Positions 34,655 to 47,072 of a stretch of 64,000 bases of DNA are shown here, in pieces (position 1 is the stretch's first letter; each line of letters opens with the position of its first letter). The notes beneath the pieces were generated by a model. It was not told the origin of the DNA and made no database searches. It was given only the letters and a program-made list of their open reading frames with translations. Source of the stretch: Tillandsia leiboldiana. Lineage: Eukaryota > Streptophyta > Magnoliopsida > Poales > Bromeliaceae. The stretch covers positions 36,055,562 through 36,119,561 of the forward strand of contig CM055063.1 of assembly GCA_029204045.2 (NCBI GenBank), given 5' to 3'. The position numbers and the translations under genes were made by a program.

Positions 34655-35537
34655 GGCGGTTTCGTGACAAAACATAGATCCACTAAAGAAAATTCAAAAA
34701 GATATTTTTGTTGCTATCACCATACAACAAAAATTTACAATGGAGATCCAAAATACAATACATGAGTTAAAACCCTAAAACAGACTCTAGACTTAGACAT
34801 CTGTACTCTCTGCAAAAAGAAATCATTCTTGACAAAAGAAATCGTTAGATACCTCAAGAATTTTGTATTATTCAAAAACCACAAGCAGAGATGAAGTTTA
34901 AACTCATTTATACTTACCATGACATTTATATTCAGATATGTAAACTGATCATAGTTAAAGAAACACCAACATATCTTCTTTGCACGTAAAAACCAAATGT
35001 CATGAACATGTTTGTGACAAACTGATATATATATAGATATGTAATTAACCAGAGTTAAGAACCAACATATCTTCTATGCAATCAAAAACCAAGTGTCACA
35101 AACTTGTTAGTGAACATCAACTTGTTAGTTATATTACATGCCCAAATAGTTAGCAAATAGTTAGTCGAGGCATGCATTCATATAGCTGAAAAACCTCAAG
35201 TTGAAGTTGAGATCATACTTACCTTGATGTATACAAAATCTTCATCATCAAGATTTTCACAATCAAGATTTTCAAGTTCCCTTACCTTGATGTCCATGCA
35301 CATCATCATCATTGTTCAATCAATCATTGTTCAAGCATTGTTCAAGTTCTCTATAAACTCTCTCCCCCTTTTTGTCACAAAATCAGCCAAAAACACAAAA
35401 ATTTAAGGAGAGTTAAAGATTTCAAAAATTGTTCCGAAAAATAAGAACTAGAACTAAAAGTAAGTCCTAAAAGCTGAACTAAAGTCTAAAAAGATAAAAT
35501 CCTGCACAAATTTGCACAAAAATTGTTAAAGCACAAA
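34655..35537 (-). other. C non-coding stretch between extra ORF and 3' LTR
   Basis: AT-rich, no credible ORF. It contains an internal polypurine tract at 35361-35373 and imperfect duplications of a 'caacatatcttct.tgca' phrase (about 34965 and 35065). Confidence 0.6.
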
Positions 35538-36947
35538 TTAGTCATCCGAGTCTGAGTCCTCAGACGCACTATATCCCATCTTAGTGAACATGTTCTTGAT
35601 CAATTTCCTCATTGAATTTACTTTCTTGGTCAATGTAATTTGGGATGCCGTTATGATCTCGAGTTCTTCAGACATTCGCCTTTGTTCTGATGCTTGTTGA
35701 GACGGTGAGGCCGAGGTGCCGACACAAGGTTTCTTTCCAGTGGAATGTGTCGGAGTAACATGTGGTAATTTGTGAAGTGACTTCACAATCGTTGACTCAT
35801 CTATCATCCCCCAACAGTGTTGATAAGATGTCGAGCTTATATCAATGTCAAACTTTTGTAAGATCCTCATGATGATTAACGGAAACGGAAGTCGCTCAGA
35901 AGGATGAGGATGCACAATATATCTTGACATTCTATTCCAAATTATGTAGGGGATATTCATGTTCAATCCTACAGCCTCAGAGGGATGACCTAAGAGATAT
36001 AGGAACAGCAGTCTCTCCCATCTCACGACCTTAGTCTGCATGTTAGGTAGAATGTTGTAACACGTGATGAAATTTAGAAATCGGTATTCCAGTCGAAGAT
36101 GTTTGGATTTTACACTTTTACCATTAGCTGAATTCGTTCCTTCCAAACAAATTTTATCTATCACTGTTCGCCACAAGGCATTCGTCAAACTTTTTCCTTT
36201 CAAAAAGTTGACCCCCAATGTGTTAGATTCCATTCCAAGAACTTCGCCAATTAGCTGCGGAGTGATTTTAAGTTTCATCCCTTGGATAATTGTATAGAAA
36301 TGCATTGATCCATGTTCTCCTTCTTGAAGATGTGTTGCATTCGTGTAAAAGGTCCTTACACGATACAAACAATACCCAAGTAGTTCGGGGAATCGGCAGA
36401 CTTGGATGAGATTAGCTTGCTCAATCAAGGTTCCAAACTCAGGTGAGTGATTTCGGAGAGCTTCAATGTTGACATGACGTTCACCGATGCATTCACGACG
36501 TTCAAACGCTCGAACGCGATCCATGCTGACGAACACTCCTTCCACGCGAGGCGGGGAGTCAGGAACTATCGGTGTGTTAAAATCAGCGTCTCGTCGTAGT
36601 CCAAAACGTCTAGTTACTCGTTTCCTTTTCACAGAGATGGTTGGTTTAGTCATAGGCGCTTTTCCTTTGTCCATGGGTGCTTTTCCTTTCGAAGCATCGG
36701 ACGCCTTTTGTTCAGGCAATGATTCATCATCATCTGTCAATGCAGTCCAATCTATCTCGTGACAATCCACCTCTGTATCACTGACCTCGACAAATTCACC
36801 TTTTTGTTGTGTTTTCTTAGCTCTCTTTAATTTGTTTGTGGCCCGAGTGTGCACTATTGTGACCAACAAAAGAATGATCCATGAGAATCCCATTGATCCA
36901 AATGCTTTGAGAAGATTTAAATCCTGTGAAGACCAACTCAAGAACAC
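35538..36947 (-). CDS. Envelope-position ORF3 of the SIRE-type copia element
   Basis: 469 residues from the upstream ATG at 36947. An ATG at residue 19 (36893) is more likely the true start because a 3' splice site (CAG before 36923) lies between them. From there the protein opens with a hydrophobic stretch (FSWIILLLVTIVHT) followed by basic residues, like a signal anchor. A charged Ser/Glu/Lys-rich region (about 45-110) precedes a globular middle (about 130-370; LLGYCLYRVRTFY, QLIGEVLGM, LPFPLIIMRILQKFDI) resembling the plant transposon protein found in retroelement third ORFs. The C-terminus (about 415-460) is heptad-like, then acidic. It lies downstream of pol, where SIRE elements carry an env-like gene. 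Its function is unproven. The ORF is intact in this copy and missing from the second copy because of the N gap. Confidence 0.75.
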   Translation of the reverse strand: MFLSWSSQDLNLLKAFGSMGFSWIILLLVTIVHTRATNKLKRAKKTQQKGEFVEVSDTEVDCHEIDWTALTDDDESLPEQKASDASKGKAPMDKGKAPMTKPTISVKRKRVTRRFGLRRDADFNTPIVPDSPPRVEGVFVSMDRVRAFERRECIGERHVNIEALRNHSPEFGTLIEQANLIQVCRFPELLGYCLYRVRTFYTNATHLQEGEHGSMHFYTIIQGMKLKITPQLIGEVLGMESNTLGVNFLKGKSLTNALWRTVIDKICLEGTNSANGKSVKSKHLRLEYRFLNFITCYNILPNMQTKVVRWERLLFLYLLGHPSEAVGLNMNIPYIIWNRMSRYIVHPHPSERLPFPLIIMRILQKFDIDISSTSYQHCWGMIDESTIVKSLHKLPHVTPTHSTGKKPCVGTSASPSQQASEQRRMSEELEIITASQITLTKKVNSMRKLIKNMFTKMGYSASEDSDSDD

Positions 36948-37304
36948 AAAAATTCTTAGTTTTCAAAAATTTGAAAAATTGTACCCAAACAATCATAATC
37001 ATGTAGAGAAGCCAAGAATCAAATTAGTTTTGCAAAAGGACTTTTAAAAGTAGATCAATTGCATGAATTTCGAAAATCCTTATTATATGCCCTAAAACCG
37101 AAATTTTAGAAATCGAAGCCTAAAAATCCGTTAATCAGGAGAAAACCTTGCATATAATCAAAACTAATCTACCCAGAGTTCTTATTTCAAAAAAAAATTT
37201 GATCAAAAACCATCCACAAACAAAATTGGTCCAAGAAATTCGTGCGTTTGAGGAGGAAAAGAGAAAAACGGTGAAAAACCGAGATTTTGATCAATAAAAC
37301 TTAC
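36924..37304 (-). other. Predicted intron in the ORF3 leader
   Basis: The minus strand has donor AA|GTAAGT (complement of 37299-37304) and acceptor TTCACAG ending at 36924, 381 bases apart. The sequence between is T-rich. Splicing would remove the upstream ATG at 36947 and leave the ATG at 36893 as the first in-frame start. Predicted from consensus only. Confidence 0.5.
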
Positions 37305-37421
37305 TTGGAATTGAAGAACTTGAGTTTGAAAGCTTCCAAGAAGGATGAAATCTAGAGAGAAGCGCTCTGGAAACTTTTGAACAAAAGATTGGAGTAAAAG
37401 AAATCAAAACCCTTTTGTTCT

Positions 37422-37590
37422 TTATAAAAACCTAGCCGCGATCCGGATCCTCCCGAGCTTGCGATCCGGATCGGCTACCCGCAGTGAGAAAACTGCGTTC
37501 GGGATCCGGATCGGCAGGTCCAATCCGGATCGTCAGCCCGCAGGAGAAAACCTGCGTTCGGGATCCGGATTACCTTGCCCGATCCGGATC
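37422..37590 (-). promoter_or_regulatory. Internal GATCCGGATC array and TATA upstream of ORF3
   Basis: Sites start at 37440, 37463, 37503, 37522, 37562 and 37581 (spacings about 23, 40, 19, 40, 19). TTTTATAA (minus strand) lies at 37422-37429, only about 13 bp from the nearest core. The prefix GTTCGGG before alternate sites is the same as in the LTR. The second copy has the same array at 44905-45054. Confidence 0.65.
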
Positions 37591-37599
37591 GGCCCCAAC

Positions 37600-38535
37600 T
37601 TTTTCTTAAGAAAATTTCAGAGAAATTCAGGAAAATCCAGAAAAAGATTGTAAGCACAAATGTGTATCAACTTTAAACAAAAATCATCGTTTCATACAAC
37701 AAGAATTAGATTATGCCAAATCTATCAATAATATCCAAAAATGAAACGAAAATTTACAAAAATTAAATCCCTTAAAGTTGAACACCTTCAATCACATCTA
37801 ACTTGATCTTATGAGTAATGCCTTTATCAAATAATCAATTTGGTAAAGAAAATGAAATACAAAGATCAATAGATGTTTGAAATCCCAAATATAGTAGATA
37901 ATATTTCTAGACAATCTGTTGAAGAGAGTGGCTCTTTGAGCATCTTTCTTTAAAATCCCACCTTATACCAACCTTGAAATTTGACAGAGTCAAGTATTTC
38001 AATATGCATTTTACTTAGTCAAAAATTTGAACAACCATGCTTGGTATACATGTGGTAGCTGCACACAATACTCGGACGACCGAGGTGGTAGCTCTTTCCT
38101 CCATGTGGTGGTAGTTTTCACACTCCTCATTGGGATGTAACTCTTTCCACATCTTTTGAGCATTTTACATTATCTTTGACTCCCCCTCAATTGGCTATCA
38201 ATTATTTAAGATATAAAGTATTCAACCAAAAATTGATCTCGATTTCATACTCGACTAAACAGTCAAATAAGATAATGACTATACCAAGAGATTATTGAGA
38301 GAGAAATTGACTTTGATCACTTTAGAAGATGATTTAATTAACATAAATGATCATTGCAACAGTGAAATATTATGATGGCAAAAGCATAATAAATTTCTAA
38401 ATGTGTGAACAGATGCAATTAAAGTCAATTATGATCTATGCTCAATTAATGTCCTATGTACAAACATAGATATTGAATAGAACAAAACAAATACAAATAC
38501 AAAACCTATCCTAAGCAAAGATTTCAAAAAGAAGA
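37600..38535 (-). other. C non-coding stretch between RNase H and the internal array
   Basis: No credible ORF. It holds a polypurine-like run at 38179-38190 and short duplicated 'tggtggtag/ctctttcc' phrases (38085-38150). The copy at about 45064-46002 is close to identical. Confidence 0.6.
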
Positions 38536-39704
38536 TTATTTCAAGGAAAGCATCCCAATTGCTTTTCGTAAATGAATAAAACGTTTTTGATCCAAAGGTT
38601 TTGTTAGAAAGTCAGCTAATTGATCTTCAGTTGAAATATATGAAAGTTGAAGAGTATTTGATTCAACTAGCTCTCTAAGAAAATGATATCTAAGTTCAAT
38701 ATGTTTTGTTCTAGAGTGCAACACAGGGTTTTTAGAAATGTTAATTGCACTTGTGTTGTCACAAAGAATTGTTACCGAAGATGCTGAAATGCGGAAGTCA
38801 CTCAATACGCTTTTCATCCAAATGAGTTGAGTTGAGCAACTTCCAGCTGAAATGTATTCCGCTTCGGCAGTCGAGAGTGCTATGCAATTCTGCTTTTTAC
38901 TGTGCCATGCAACAAGGCAATGGCCAAGATAGAAGCATGCACCACTCGTGCTTTTCCGATCATCCACTGATCCTGCCCAATCGGCATCTGAGTATCCAAC
39001 AATGTCCAGACTTGTTCCCATAGGATACCAAATTCCGAAGTTAATTGATCCTTTGATGTACCGGATGATCCGTTTCACCGCTTTCAGGTGAACCTCCTTT
39101 GGTGCTGATTGATATCTCGCGCAAATCCCAACACTAAAGGATATATCCGGGCGACTAGCCGTGAGGTAAAGTAGACTTCCAATCATACTTCTATACAGTT
39201 TCTCGTCTACATCCTCACTATGTGATTCACTTCCAAGTCCCTTGTGGCTAGTTCCCATTGGAGTTGGAAAAACTTTACAATTTTCTAGATCAAACTTTTT
39301 GACCAACTCCAGTGCATACTTGGATTGACTCAAGTGAATACCTTCATCATTTTGTTTAATTTGCAATCCAAGAAAATAAGACAATTCGCCCATCATGGAC
39401 ATCTCAAATTCGCTTTCCATGGTCTCCGCGAATTTAGAAGCATCATTATCTTTTGTTGCACCAAATACAATGTCATCGACATAGATTTGTGCTACAATGA
39501 AATTATTTTGATAATGCTTCACAAAGAGAGTCCTGTCAGCTCCCCCTCGAGTATAGCCCTTCTCCAAAAGGTGCTTTGTTAACCTTTCGTACCATGCTCG
39601 CGGTGCTTGTTTCAGACCGTAAAGAGCCTTTTTCAAACGAAAAACATGGTTAGGTTGTTTATGATCTACAAAACCTTTCGGTTGAGCTACATAAACTTCC
39701 TCAT
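38536..39704 (-). CDS. C reverse transcriptase C-terminal half and RNase H
   Basis: A 366-residue open frame (38536-39636). It starts within RT (KKALYGLKQAPRAWYERL) and has the catalytic IYVDDIVFGA box, the SYFLGLQIKQ segment, and copia RNase H (GYSDADWAGSVDDRKSTSGACF, ALSTAEAEYISA, DNTSAINISKNP, HSRTKHIELRYHFLRE). It ends QKRFIHLRKAIGMLSLK. It joins the upstream integrase/RT frame at 39637-39711, where this copy lacks one C in a C run that the other copy has (47171). In this copy the RT-RNase H part is intact. Confidence 0.9.
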
Positions 39705-40986
39705 TTAAAAACCATTTAGAAATGCGCTCTTGACGTCCATTTGAAATAATTTGATTTTAAAATGACAAGCAATAGCAAACAATATACGAATGGACTCGAG
39801 TCTAGCTACAGGGGCGAAAGTTTCGTCAAAGTCTATACCTTCTACTTGAGAGTAGCCTTGAGCAACTAGTCGTGCCTTGTTCCTGATGATAGTACCATCT
39901 TCATCTTTCTTGTTCTTGAAGATCCATTTGGTACCTATCACATTATGTTGCTTTGGAGGCTTCGTTAATTCCCAGACTTTGTTTCGCTCAAATTGATGGA
40001 GCTCTTCCTGCATTGCTTTAATCCAGTAGTCATCCTGAAGAGCTTCATCTATTGTCTTTGGTTCGATTAAAGATACGTAGCAAGCAAATCCGCAAACCAA
40101 CTGCCTTCGAGTTCTAACTCCTTCTTGTGGATCTCCAATGATGTTCGATTCCGGATGATCCTTGGAGATTCGTAGCGTTTGTTGAAACGGAGTACTCGGA
40201 GGTACACGAGATGATTCCTGCATATCAGATAAACTAGAAGAACCATTAGATGCATCATTAATATTGGAAGTATTATTATGAGAAGATGCACTAGCAGGAG
40301 AATCATCATCTAGAGAGATATCGAGGGTAGATTTTTCAGATTCAAAATGAGAAGCTTCATCTACTTTAACATTTATAGATTCTACAATCGTCTTAGATTC
40401 AATGTTAAATACTCGATATGCTCTGCTATTCGTAGAATAACCCAAAAAGATCCCTTCATCACTTCGAGAGTCGAACTTTCTAAGATTTTCACGGTCACGT
40501 AAGATGTAACATCGACTCCCGAAGATACGAAAGTACTTGATATCCGGTTTTTCTACTAAACCACAGCTCATATGGTGTATTCAAGGTTCCTGGGCGCAAA
40601 TACACTCTGTTAATGACATAGACAGCGGTGTTCACAGCTTCAGCCCAAAAATGTAGCGGTAATTTCCGGCTATGAAGCATCACACGCGCCATCTCTTGAA
40701 CAACCCTGTTTTTGCGCTCAACAACACCATTCTGCTGAGGTGTATAGGGTGCCGAGAATTCATGTTTAATGCCATTTGAAGTACAAAAATCAATGAATTT
40801 TGAATTTATGAATTCTCCACCCCTATCACTTCTAACACGAATGATCTTTTCATTCTTTTCAATCATAATACGATGGCAAATCTCATGAAAAGAGTCAAAC
40901 GTATCAGCTTTCTCTCTCAAAAATGCTACCCATGAAAACCGAGAGAAATCATCAACCAATAAAAAGATGTACCATTTACCTCCCAA
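39705..40986 (-). pseudogene. C integrase core and RT N-terminal half, copy 1
   Basis: Copia integrase core: LVDDFSRFSWVAFL with the first D, SDRGGEF with the second D, GIKHEFSAPYTPQQNGVVERKN with the E. It runs on to the copia linker (CYILRDRENLRKFDSRSDEGIFLGYS) and RT start (TKWIFKNKKDEDGTI, ARLVAQGYSQVEGIDFDETFAPVARLESIR). One extra T near 40550 splits the frame. The other copy reads through (47073-48446, 457 residues). The N-terminal zinc domain of integrase is missing. Confidence 0.85.
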
Positions 40987-41069
40987 GGATGGTTGACGGG
41001 TCGGCCAAAAGAAAAAGAAGAAAAGAAAAATAGTCTACACAAACTATACAAGATTTAATCGTAGAACGA

Positions 41070-43092
41070 TTAAGGACAAGGAGGGGTTTCACCTTTGCAT
41101 ACCCAAACCTTTTGAGTTTTGGAGTATGTTGGTAAAGGTTGAGAGATTCTCCTTGAAGACGACGTCTTGTATGATTGATCTTTTTCTTTTGTCATCGTCT
41201 TGTTTGAGGTGCTACCAATGTTCTTTCCTTTTGAAAAATCCTTCCTTGAATTCCGGGAAGTGAGCTTATTGGTAGCAATTGCAAGATGTGGTTGATTTGT
41301 TCTTTGAGCTCCAATCTCGCAATTTCTTTCGATGTGCCCTGCAGATTACAACGAAAACATACCTTTGAGCTTGACGATTCCGAAGAGGATGAAGTAGGTT
41401 TGTTGTCGTTGTTTGTCTTGAATTCCGATGTCGGAGGAGGAGATACCGACTGAGGCACAAAGACTGTCCCACTCGAACTTGGACTGTTTCCAGTTTGAGT
41501 GTACCCGAGGCCGAACCGATTTGTTTGACCAAGACCAAGGAGTTTATTCCAACTTACTCCTTCCTAAGGAGAATTGCTGTAAGTCATCCTTGAGTTGGAG
41601 AATGGTCCTCTGTCATTTCCCGTCTTTCCTGTCGGCCCTCGCCATAGAGCTTCAAGAAGTAGTTTGCTTTGTTCACCATATCTATATAGTTCTTCTTGAG
41701 CTGCTCATTGGACTCTTGAAGGGAAACATTTGCTTTTATCAAACTATCCCTTTCCACTTCAAGATCGGTCGAGAGAGAAGTTACCCTTTTTACTTCTTCT
41801 TCGAGATCCTGCAATCTCCCTCTCAACCCCTTGTTTTGCTTAGCCGGTTTCTTTAAATCCTGTAAAGATCTGTGATAGGCTAGAGCAAACTCTTCACCTT
41901 CCGAATCATCCGATTCATTGTCCATTGCATTCTTTTCAACAGTGGAGTTGGACAATGATTCAGACGTACTTGCCATAAAGCACATGAATGGTGAAGATGT
42001 GGACGCGTGGAATGCCGTGGAGCTCTTTTCTTCATCACTTGAAGACGACTCATTTGACGTTGAGTTGTCATCCCAAGTGACGACTTGCATCGCCTCCTTC
42101 TTTGCCGGATACTTGTTAGGACACTCCGTTGCAATGTGGCCGTAGCCTCGACATTTGAAGCATTGCAGTTGTCCTTCTGAACTTTTCTTATCCTTTGAGA
42201 AGTTCTCCTGCTTTTCTTGACTTGTGACTTGGAGTACCCTTGCCTTTGTTCGACTTTCCGAAGGATGGAGATTTGCTTGAATTACCCCTTCGAAGTTACG
42301 GCGAAAATTCCTTGTCAAGAGAGCGAGCTGCTTCTCAAATTCCTCCATAGAAAGGTTCTCGTCATCGTCCGAGGAGGATGTATCCGCGTCTTCTTCCTTA
42401 GTTGTTTTCAACGCATAACCTGAAGACTTAGAAGTGGATGCTTTTCCAGAAGAATTGTTAGTATTAAAAGTCATTTCATAAGTTTGTAATGAACCAACTA
42501 ATTCTTCTACACGTATTCGTCCGGGTGTTTAATAGTTTCAATGGCAGTAACCTTTGGGCGAAATCGTTCAGGAAAGAGTTCTTAAGATTTTTCTTACAAT
42601 CTTAAATTCTGGAATCTTCTCTCCCAGATTAGCACATGAGTTTCGATGTCTTGCAATCGTGTATAGTAGTCCGTGAAAGATTCATTTTCTGCCATCAAGA
42701 TGGAGTCAAACTTGCTCGTAAGCATCTGCAGTTTCTGAATCTTCACGAGGTTAGTTCCCTCATGTGTAACCTGGAGAACATCCCAGATTATCTTTCGCAG
42801 ATCTCACATGCCGAGACCGCGAGAGAATTCAGTTTGAGATAAGGCATTAAAAATAGCATTAATTCCCTTGCCATTGTAAGAAGATAACTCAAACTCTTCC
42901 TTGGTCCATTTCGACCTAGGTTTTAAGGTGTGAACATCAGAGATAAGTTCAGTTGGATTAGACCATCCTGATTCAATTGAATGCCACACCCTTTCGTCGA
43001 TGGAGATAAAAAGGCTTTCATCCGTACTTTCCAGTACGCATAATTTGTCCATCAAAGAAAGGGGGTCGATTGATGTTTCCACCTTCAACCAT
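41070..43092 (-). pseudogene. C gag, copy 1, frame broken by small indels
   Basis: Same protein as 48530-50552 but interrupted by several one- to two-base differences (for example near 43055, 42795, 42590, 42525, 42225 and 41365). Domain content is described at the other copy. The lesions cluster toward the N gap. Confidence 0.85.
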
Positions 43093-43105
43093 TGTTCACA
43101 AACCC

Positions 43106-43126
43106 TATTCCCTCTCTGATACCACT
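43106..43126 (-). promoter_or_regulatory. C primer-binding site, copy 1
   Basis: Minus strand TGGTATCAGAGAGGG lies 2-3 bases from the LTR end at 43127. It is the initiator-Met PBS. The second copy is at about 50570-50583. Confidence 0.88.
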
Positions 43127-44458
43127 TGTTGGGTCGTATATAATACGGATCTAAATAGGGGAAGAAACACCTAGAGGGGGGTGAATAGGTGTAAACGTAT
43201 AAACACTCCAAAAATCGTTGCGATAAAAACCCAATGCGGAAATAAAATAACACGCAAGATTTTTACGTGGAAAACTCCATCACCGGAGTAAAAAAACCAC
43301 GGGACCGATAACACTGGCAGAAATCCACTAGAATTAAAACACGTACAAGGTGATTTACCGTACACACTTACGACTCAACCTTTTCCATACGCTCCTAGAG
43401 GATCTTCTCGCTCGCTCCGACGCTTCTCGAATCCACGATCTGCGCCCAACGCCGAATCCACGGCGTCCAACGTCGAATCCACGACGTCCGACCGAATCCA
43501 CGGTCTTCACCCAATAGCACCGTTCGAATCCACGAACGTGCCTCGCTCCGAATCCACGAGAGCGATTGAACCTTGAATCCACAAGGACACGCGAATCACG
43601 CGCCGATTTTTTGGGGAAATCGTTGTTTTTGGGTGGTGATGATCCGCCGAATACTTAGATCAAAGATAGATCGGAAATACCATCTAAGTATTCATTAGTT
43701 TGATTCAACTCAGATGTGAGTATGAAAACCTAGAATCAAACTAATCAATATAGATGAAGAAACATAGAGTATTCTCTAATGTTTCCTTTCTTCTCTATAT
43801 GTGGATCTATAGCCGTATAAGATGATACAGGAAAATGACGGCTATGTGGATTCACCCTAGAAAGAGAGTCATAGGGTGGTATTTATAGGTTAGAAACCCT
43901 AGGAAGGAGATAAGAATCAAAAACAAACCATTTCTGGATATTTACGGACGGCGATCCGGATCGTGATAACTAGGATCCGGATCGTCATAACGAAACAGCC
44001 AATTCCAGAAAAACGAAGGTTCGGGATCCGGATCATGTGACTACGATCCGGATCGTTCATACAGTTCACCAAACATCAACGTTCGGGATCCGGATTGCGA
44101 AGCAAGATCCGGATCGTTCAAGGTAGATGGTAAACTCAACGTTCGGGATCCGGATCAAGAGACTACGATCCGGATTGCGACGATGTATGAACGAACCACC
44201 TTCGGGATCCGGATCGAACAACCTGATCCGGATCCTGAACATGTCCCAAGTCCAGTTTTTGATTTTTATGCAATGAAAGATTCTTCCAAGTGTTTCTACA
44301 CTACAAGAAGTATTCGGATCACACAAATTCTTTAGTTAAACATACCTGATCCTTTTGAATTCTTCTTTCTTGAGATTGAGTTAAATGATCCAACTTTCTT
44401 CACCTTCAATCTTCAAGACTTGAGACTTTCACGAAACTACGCCAACTCAAATTCCGTT
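43127..44458 (-). mobile_element. C LTR2 (middle LTR), lacks its last 4 bases
   Basis: Starts TGTTGGGTCG and breaks off at CCGTT just before the N run. It differs from LTR1 and LTR3 by about ten small changes, mostly single-base indels in homopolymers (for example near 43206, 43226, 43295, 43314, 43408, 43594 and 43712). LTR1 and LTR3 agree with each other at these points. Confidence 0.9.
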
Positions 44459-44558
44459 NNNNNNNNNNNNNNNNNNNNNNNNNNNNNNNNNNNNNNNNNN
44501 NNNNNNNNNNNNNNNNNNNNNNNNNNNNNNNNNNNNNNNNNNNNNNNNNNNNNNNNNN
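44459..44558. other. Assembly gap, 100 N
   Basis: Exactly 100 N, which usually denotes a gap of unknown size. Confidence 0.99.
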
Positions 44559-46002
44559 AAAAACCGAAATTTTAGAAATCGAAGCCTAAAAATTCCGTTA
44601 ATTCAGGAGAAACCCCTAGCATATATCAAAACTAATCTACCCAGAGTTCTTATTTCAAAAAAAATTTGATCAAAAAACCATCCACAAACAAAATTGATCC
44701 AAGAAATTCGTGCGTTTGAGGAGGAAAAAGAAAAACGGTGAAAAACCGAGATTTTGATCAATAAAACTTACTTGGATTGAAGAACTTGAGTTTGAAAGCT
44801 TCAAGAAGGATGAAATCTAGAGAGAGCGCTCTGGAAACTTTTGAACAAAAGATTGGAGTAAAAGAAATCAAAACCCTTTTGTTCTTTATAAAAAACCTAG
44901 CCGCGATCCGGATCCTTCCGAGCTGCGATCCGGATCGGCTACCCGCAGTGAGAAAACTGCGTTCGGGATCCGGATCGGCAGGTCCAATCCGGATCGTCAG
45001 CCCGCAGGAGAAAACCTGCGTTCGGGATCCGGATCATCTTGCCCGATCCGGATCGGCCCCAACTTTTTCTTTAGAAAATTTCAGAGAAATTCAAGAAAAA
45101 CCAGAAAAAGATTGTAAGCACAAATGTGTATCAACTTTAAACAAAAATCATCGTTTCATACAACAAGAATTAGATTATGCCAAATCTATCAATAATATCC
45201 AAAAATGAAACGAAAATTTACAAAAATTAAATCCCTTAAAGTTGAACACCTTCAATTACATCTAACTTGATCTTATGAGTAATGCCTTTATCAAATCATC
45301 AATTCAGTAAAGAAAATGAAATACAAAGATCAATAGATGTTTGAAATCCCAAATATAGTAGATAATATTTCTAGACAATCTGTTGAAGAGAGTGGCTCTT
45401 TGAGCATCTTTCTTTAAAATCCCACCTTATACCAACCTTGAAATTTGACAGAGTCAAGTATTTCAACATGCATTTTACTTAATCAAAAATTTGAACAACC
45501 ATGCTTGGTATACATGTGGTAGCTGCACACAATACTCGGACGACCGAGGTGGTAGCTCTTTCCTCCATGTGGTGGTAGTTTTCACACACCTCATTGGGAT
45601 GTAACTCTTTCCACATCTTTTGAGCATTTTACATTTCTTTGACTCCCCCTCAATTGGCTATCAATTATTTAAGATATAAAGTATTCAACCAAAAATTGAT
45701 CTCGATTTCATACTCGACTAAACAGTCAAATAAGATAATGACTATACCAAGAGATCATTGAGAGAGAAATTGACTTTGATCACTTTAGAAGATGATTTAA
45801 TTAACATAAATGATCATTGCAACAGTGAAATATTATGATGGCAAAAGCATAATAAATTTCTAATGTGTGAACAGATGCAATTAAAGTCAATTATGATCTA
45901 TGCTCAATTAATGTCCTATGTACAAACATAGATATTGAATAGAACAAAACAAATACAAATACAAAACCTATCCTAAGCAAAGATTTCAAAAAGAAGATTA
46001 TT

Positions 46003-47072
46003 TCAAGGAAAGCATCCCAATTGCTTTTCGTAAATGAATAAAACGTTTTTGATCCAAAGGTTTGTTAGAAAGTCAGCTAATTGATCTTCAGTTGAAATAT
46101 ATGAAAGTTGAAGAGTATTTGATTCAACTAGCTCTCTAAGAAAATGATATCTAAGTTCAATATGTTTTGTTCTAGAGTGCAACACAAGGGTTTTTAGAAA
46201 TGTTAATTGCACTTGTGTTGTCACAAAGAATTGTTACCGAAGATGCTGAAATGCGGAAGTCACTCAATACGCTTTTCATCCAAATGAGTTGAGTTGAGCA
46301 ACTTCCAGCTGAAATGTATTCCGCTTCGGCAGTCGAGAGTGCTATGCAATTCTGCTTTTTACTGTGCCATGCAACAAGGCAATGGCCAAGATAGAAGCAT
46401 GCACCACTCGTGCTTTTCCGATCATCCACTGATCCTGCCCAATCGGCATCTGAGTATCCAACAATGTCCAGACTTGTTCCCATAGGATACCAAATTCCGA
46501 AGTTAATTGATCCTTTGATGTACCGGATGATCCGTTTCACCGCTTTCAGGTGAACCTCCTTTGGTGCTGATTGATATCTCGCGCAAATCCCAACACTAAA
46601 GGATATATCCGGGCGACTAGCCGTGAGGTAAGTAGACTTCCAATCATACTTCTATACAGTTTCTCGTCTACATCCTCACTATGTGATTCACTTCCAAGTC
46701 CCTTGTGGCTAGTTCCCATTGGAGTTGGAAAAACTTTACAATTTTCTAGATCAAACTTTTTGACCAACTCCAGTGCATACTTGGATTGACTCAAGTGAAT
46801 ACCTTCATCATTTTGTTTAATTTGCAATCCAAGAAAATAAGACAATTCGCCCATCATGGGACATCTCAAATTCGCTTTCCATGGTCTCCGCGAATTTAGA
46901 AGCATCATTATCTTTTGTTGCACCAAATACAATGTCATCGACATAGATTTGTGCTACAATGAAATTATTTTGATAATGCTTCACAAAGAGAGTCCTGTCA
47001 GCTCCCCCTCGAGTATAGCCCTTCTCCAAAGGTGCTTTGTTAACCTTTCGTACCATGCTCGCGGTGCTTGTT
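46003..47072 (-). pseudogene. C RT C-terminal half and RNase H, copy 2
   Basis: Same protein as 38536-39636 but split by five small indels (near 46190, 46630, 46858, 47030 and 47090). Fragments include IYVDDIVFGA (46817-47056), SYFLGLQIKQ (46546-46944) and the RNase H block (46172-46540). Copy 1 is clean here, so the breaks are probably sequence errors near the contig end. Confidence 0.85.

Noticed and set aside
35538..36947. ORF3 considered as a captured host gene
   Set aside because: Its position between RNase H and the 3' LTR, the orientation and the resemblance to retroelement third ORFs fit an env-position gene of the SIRE lineage better. No host family was recognised.
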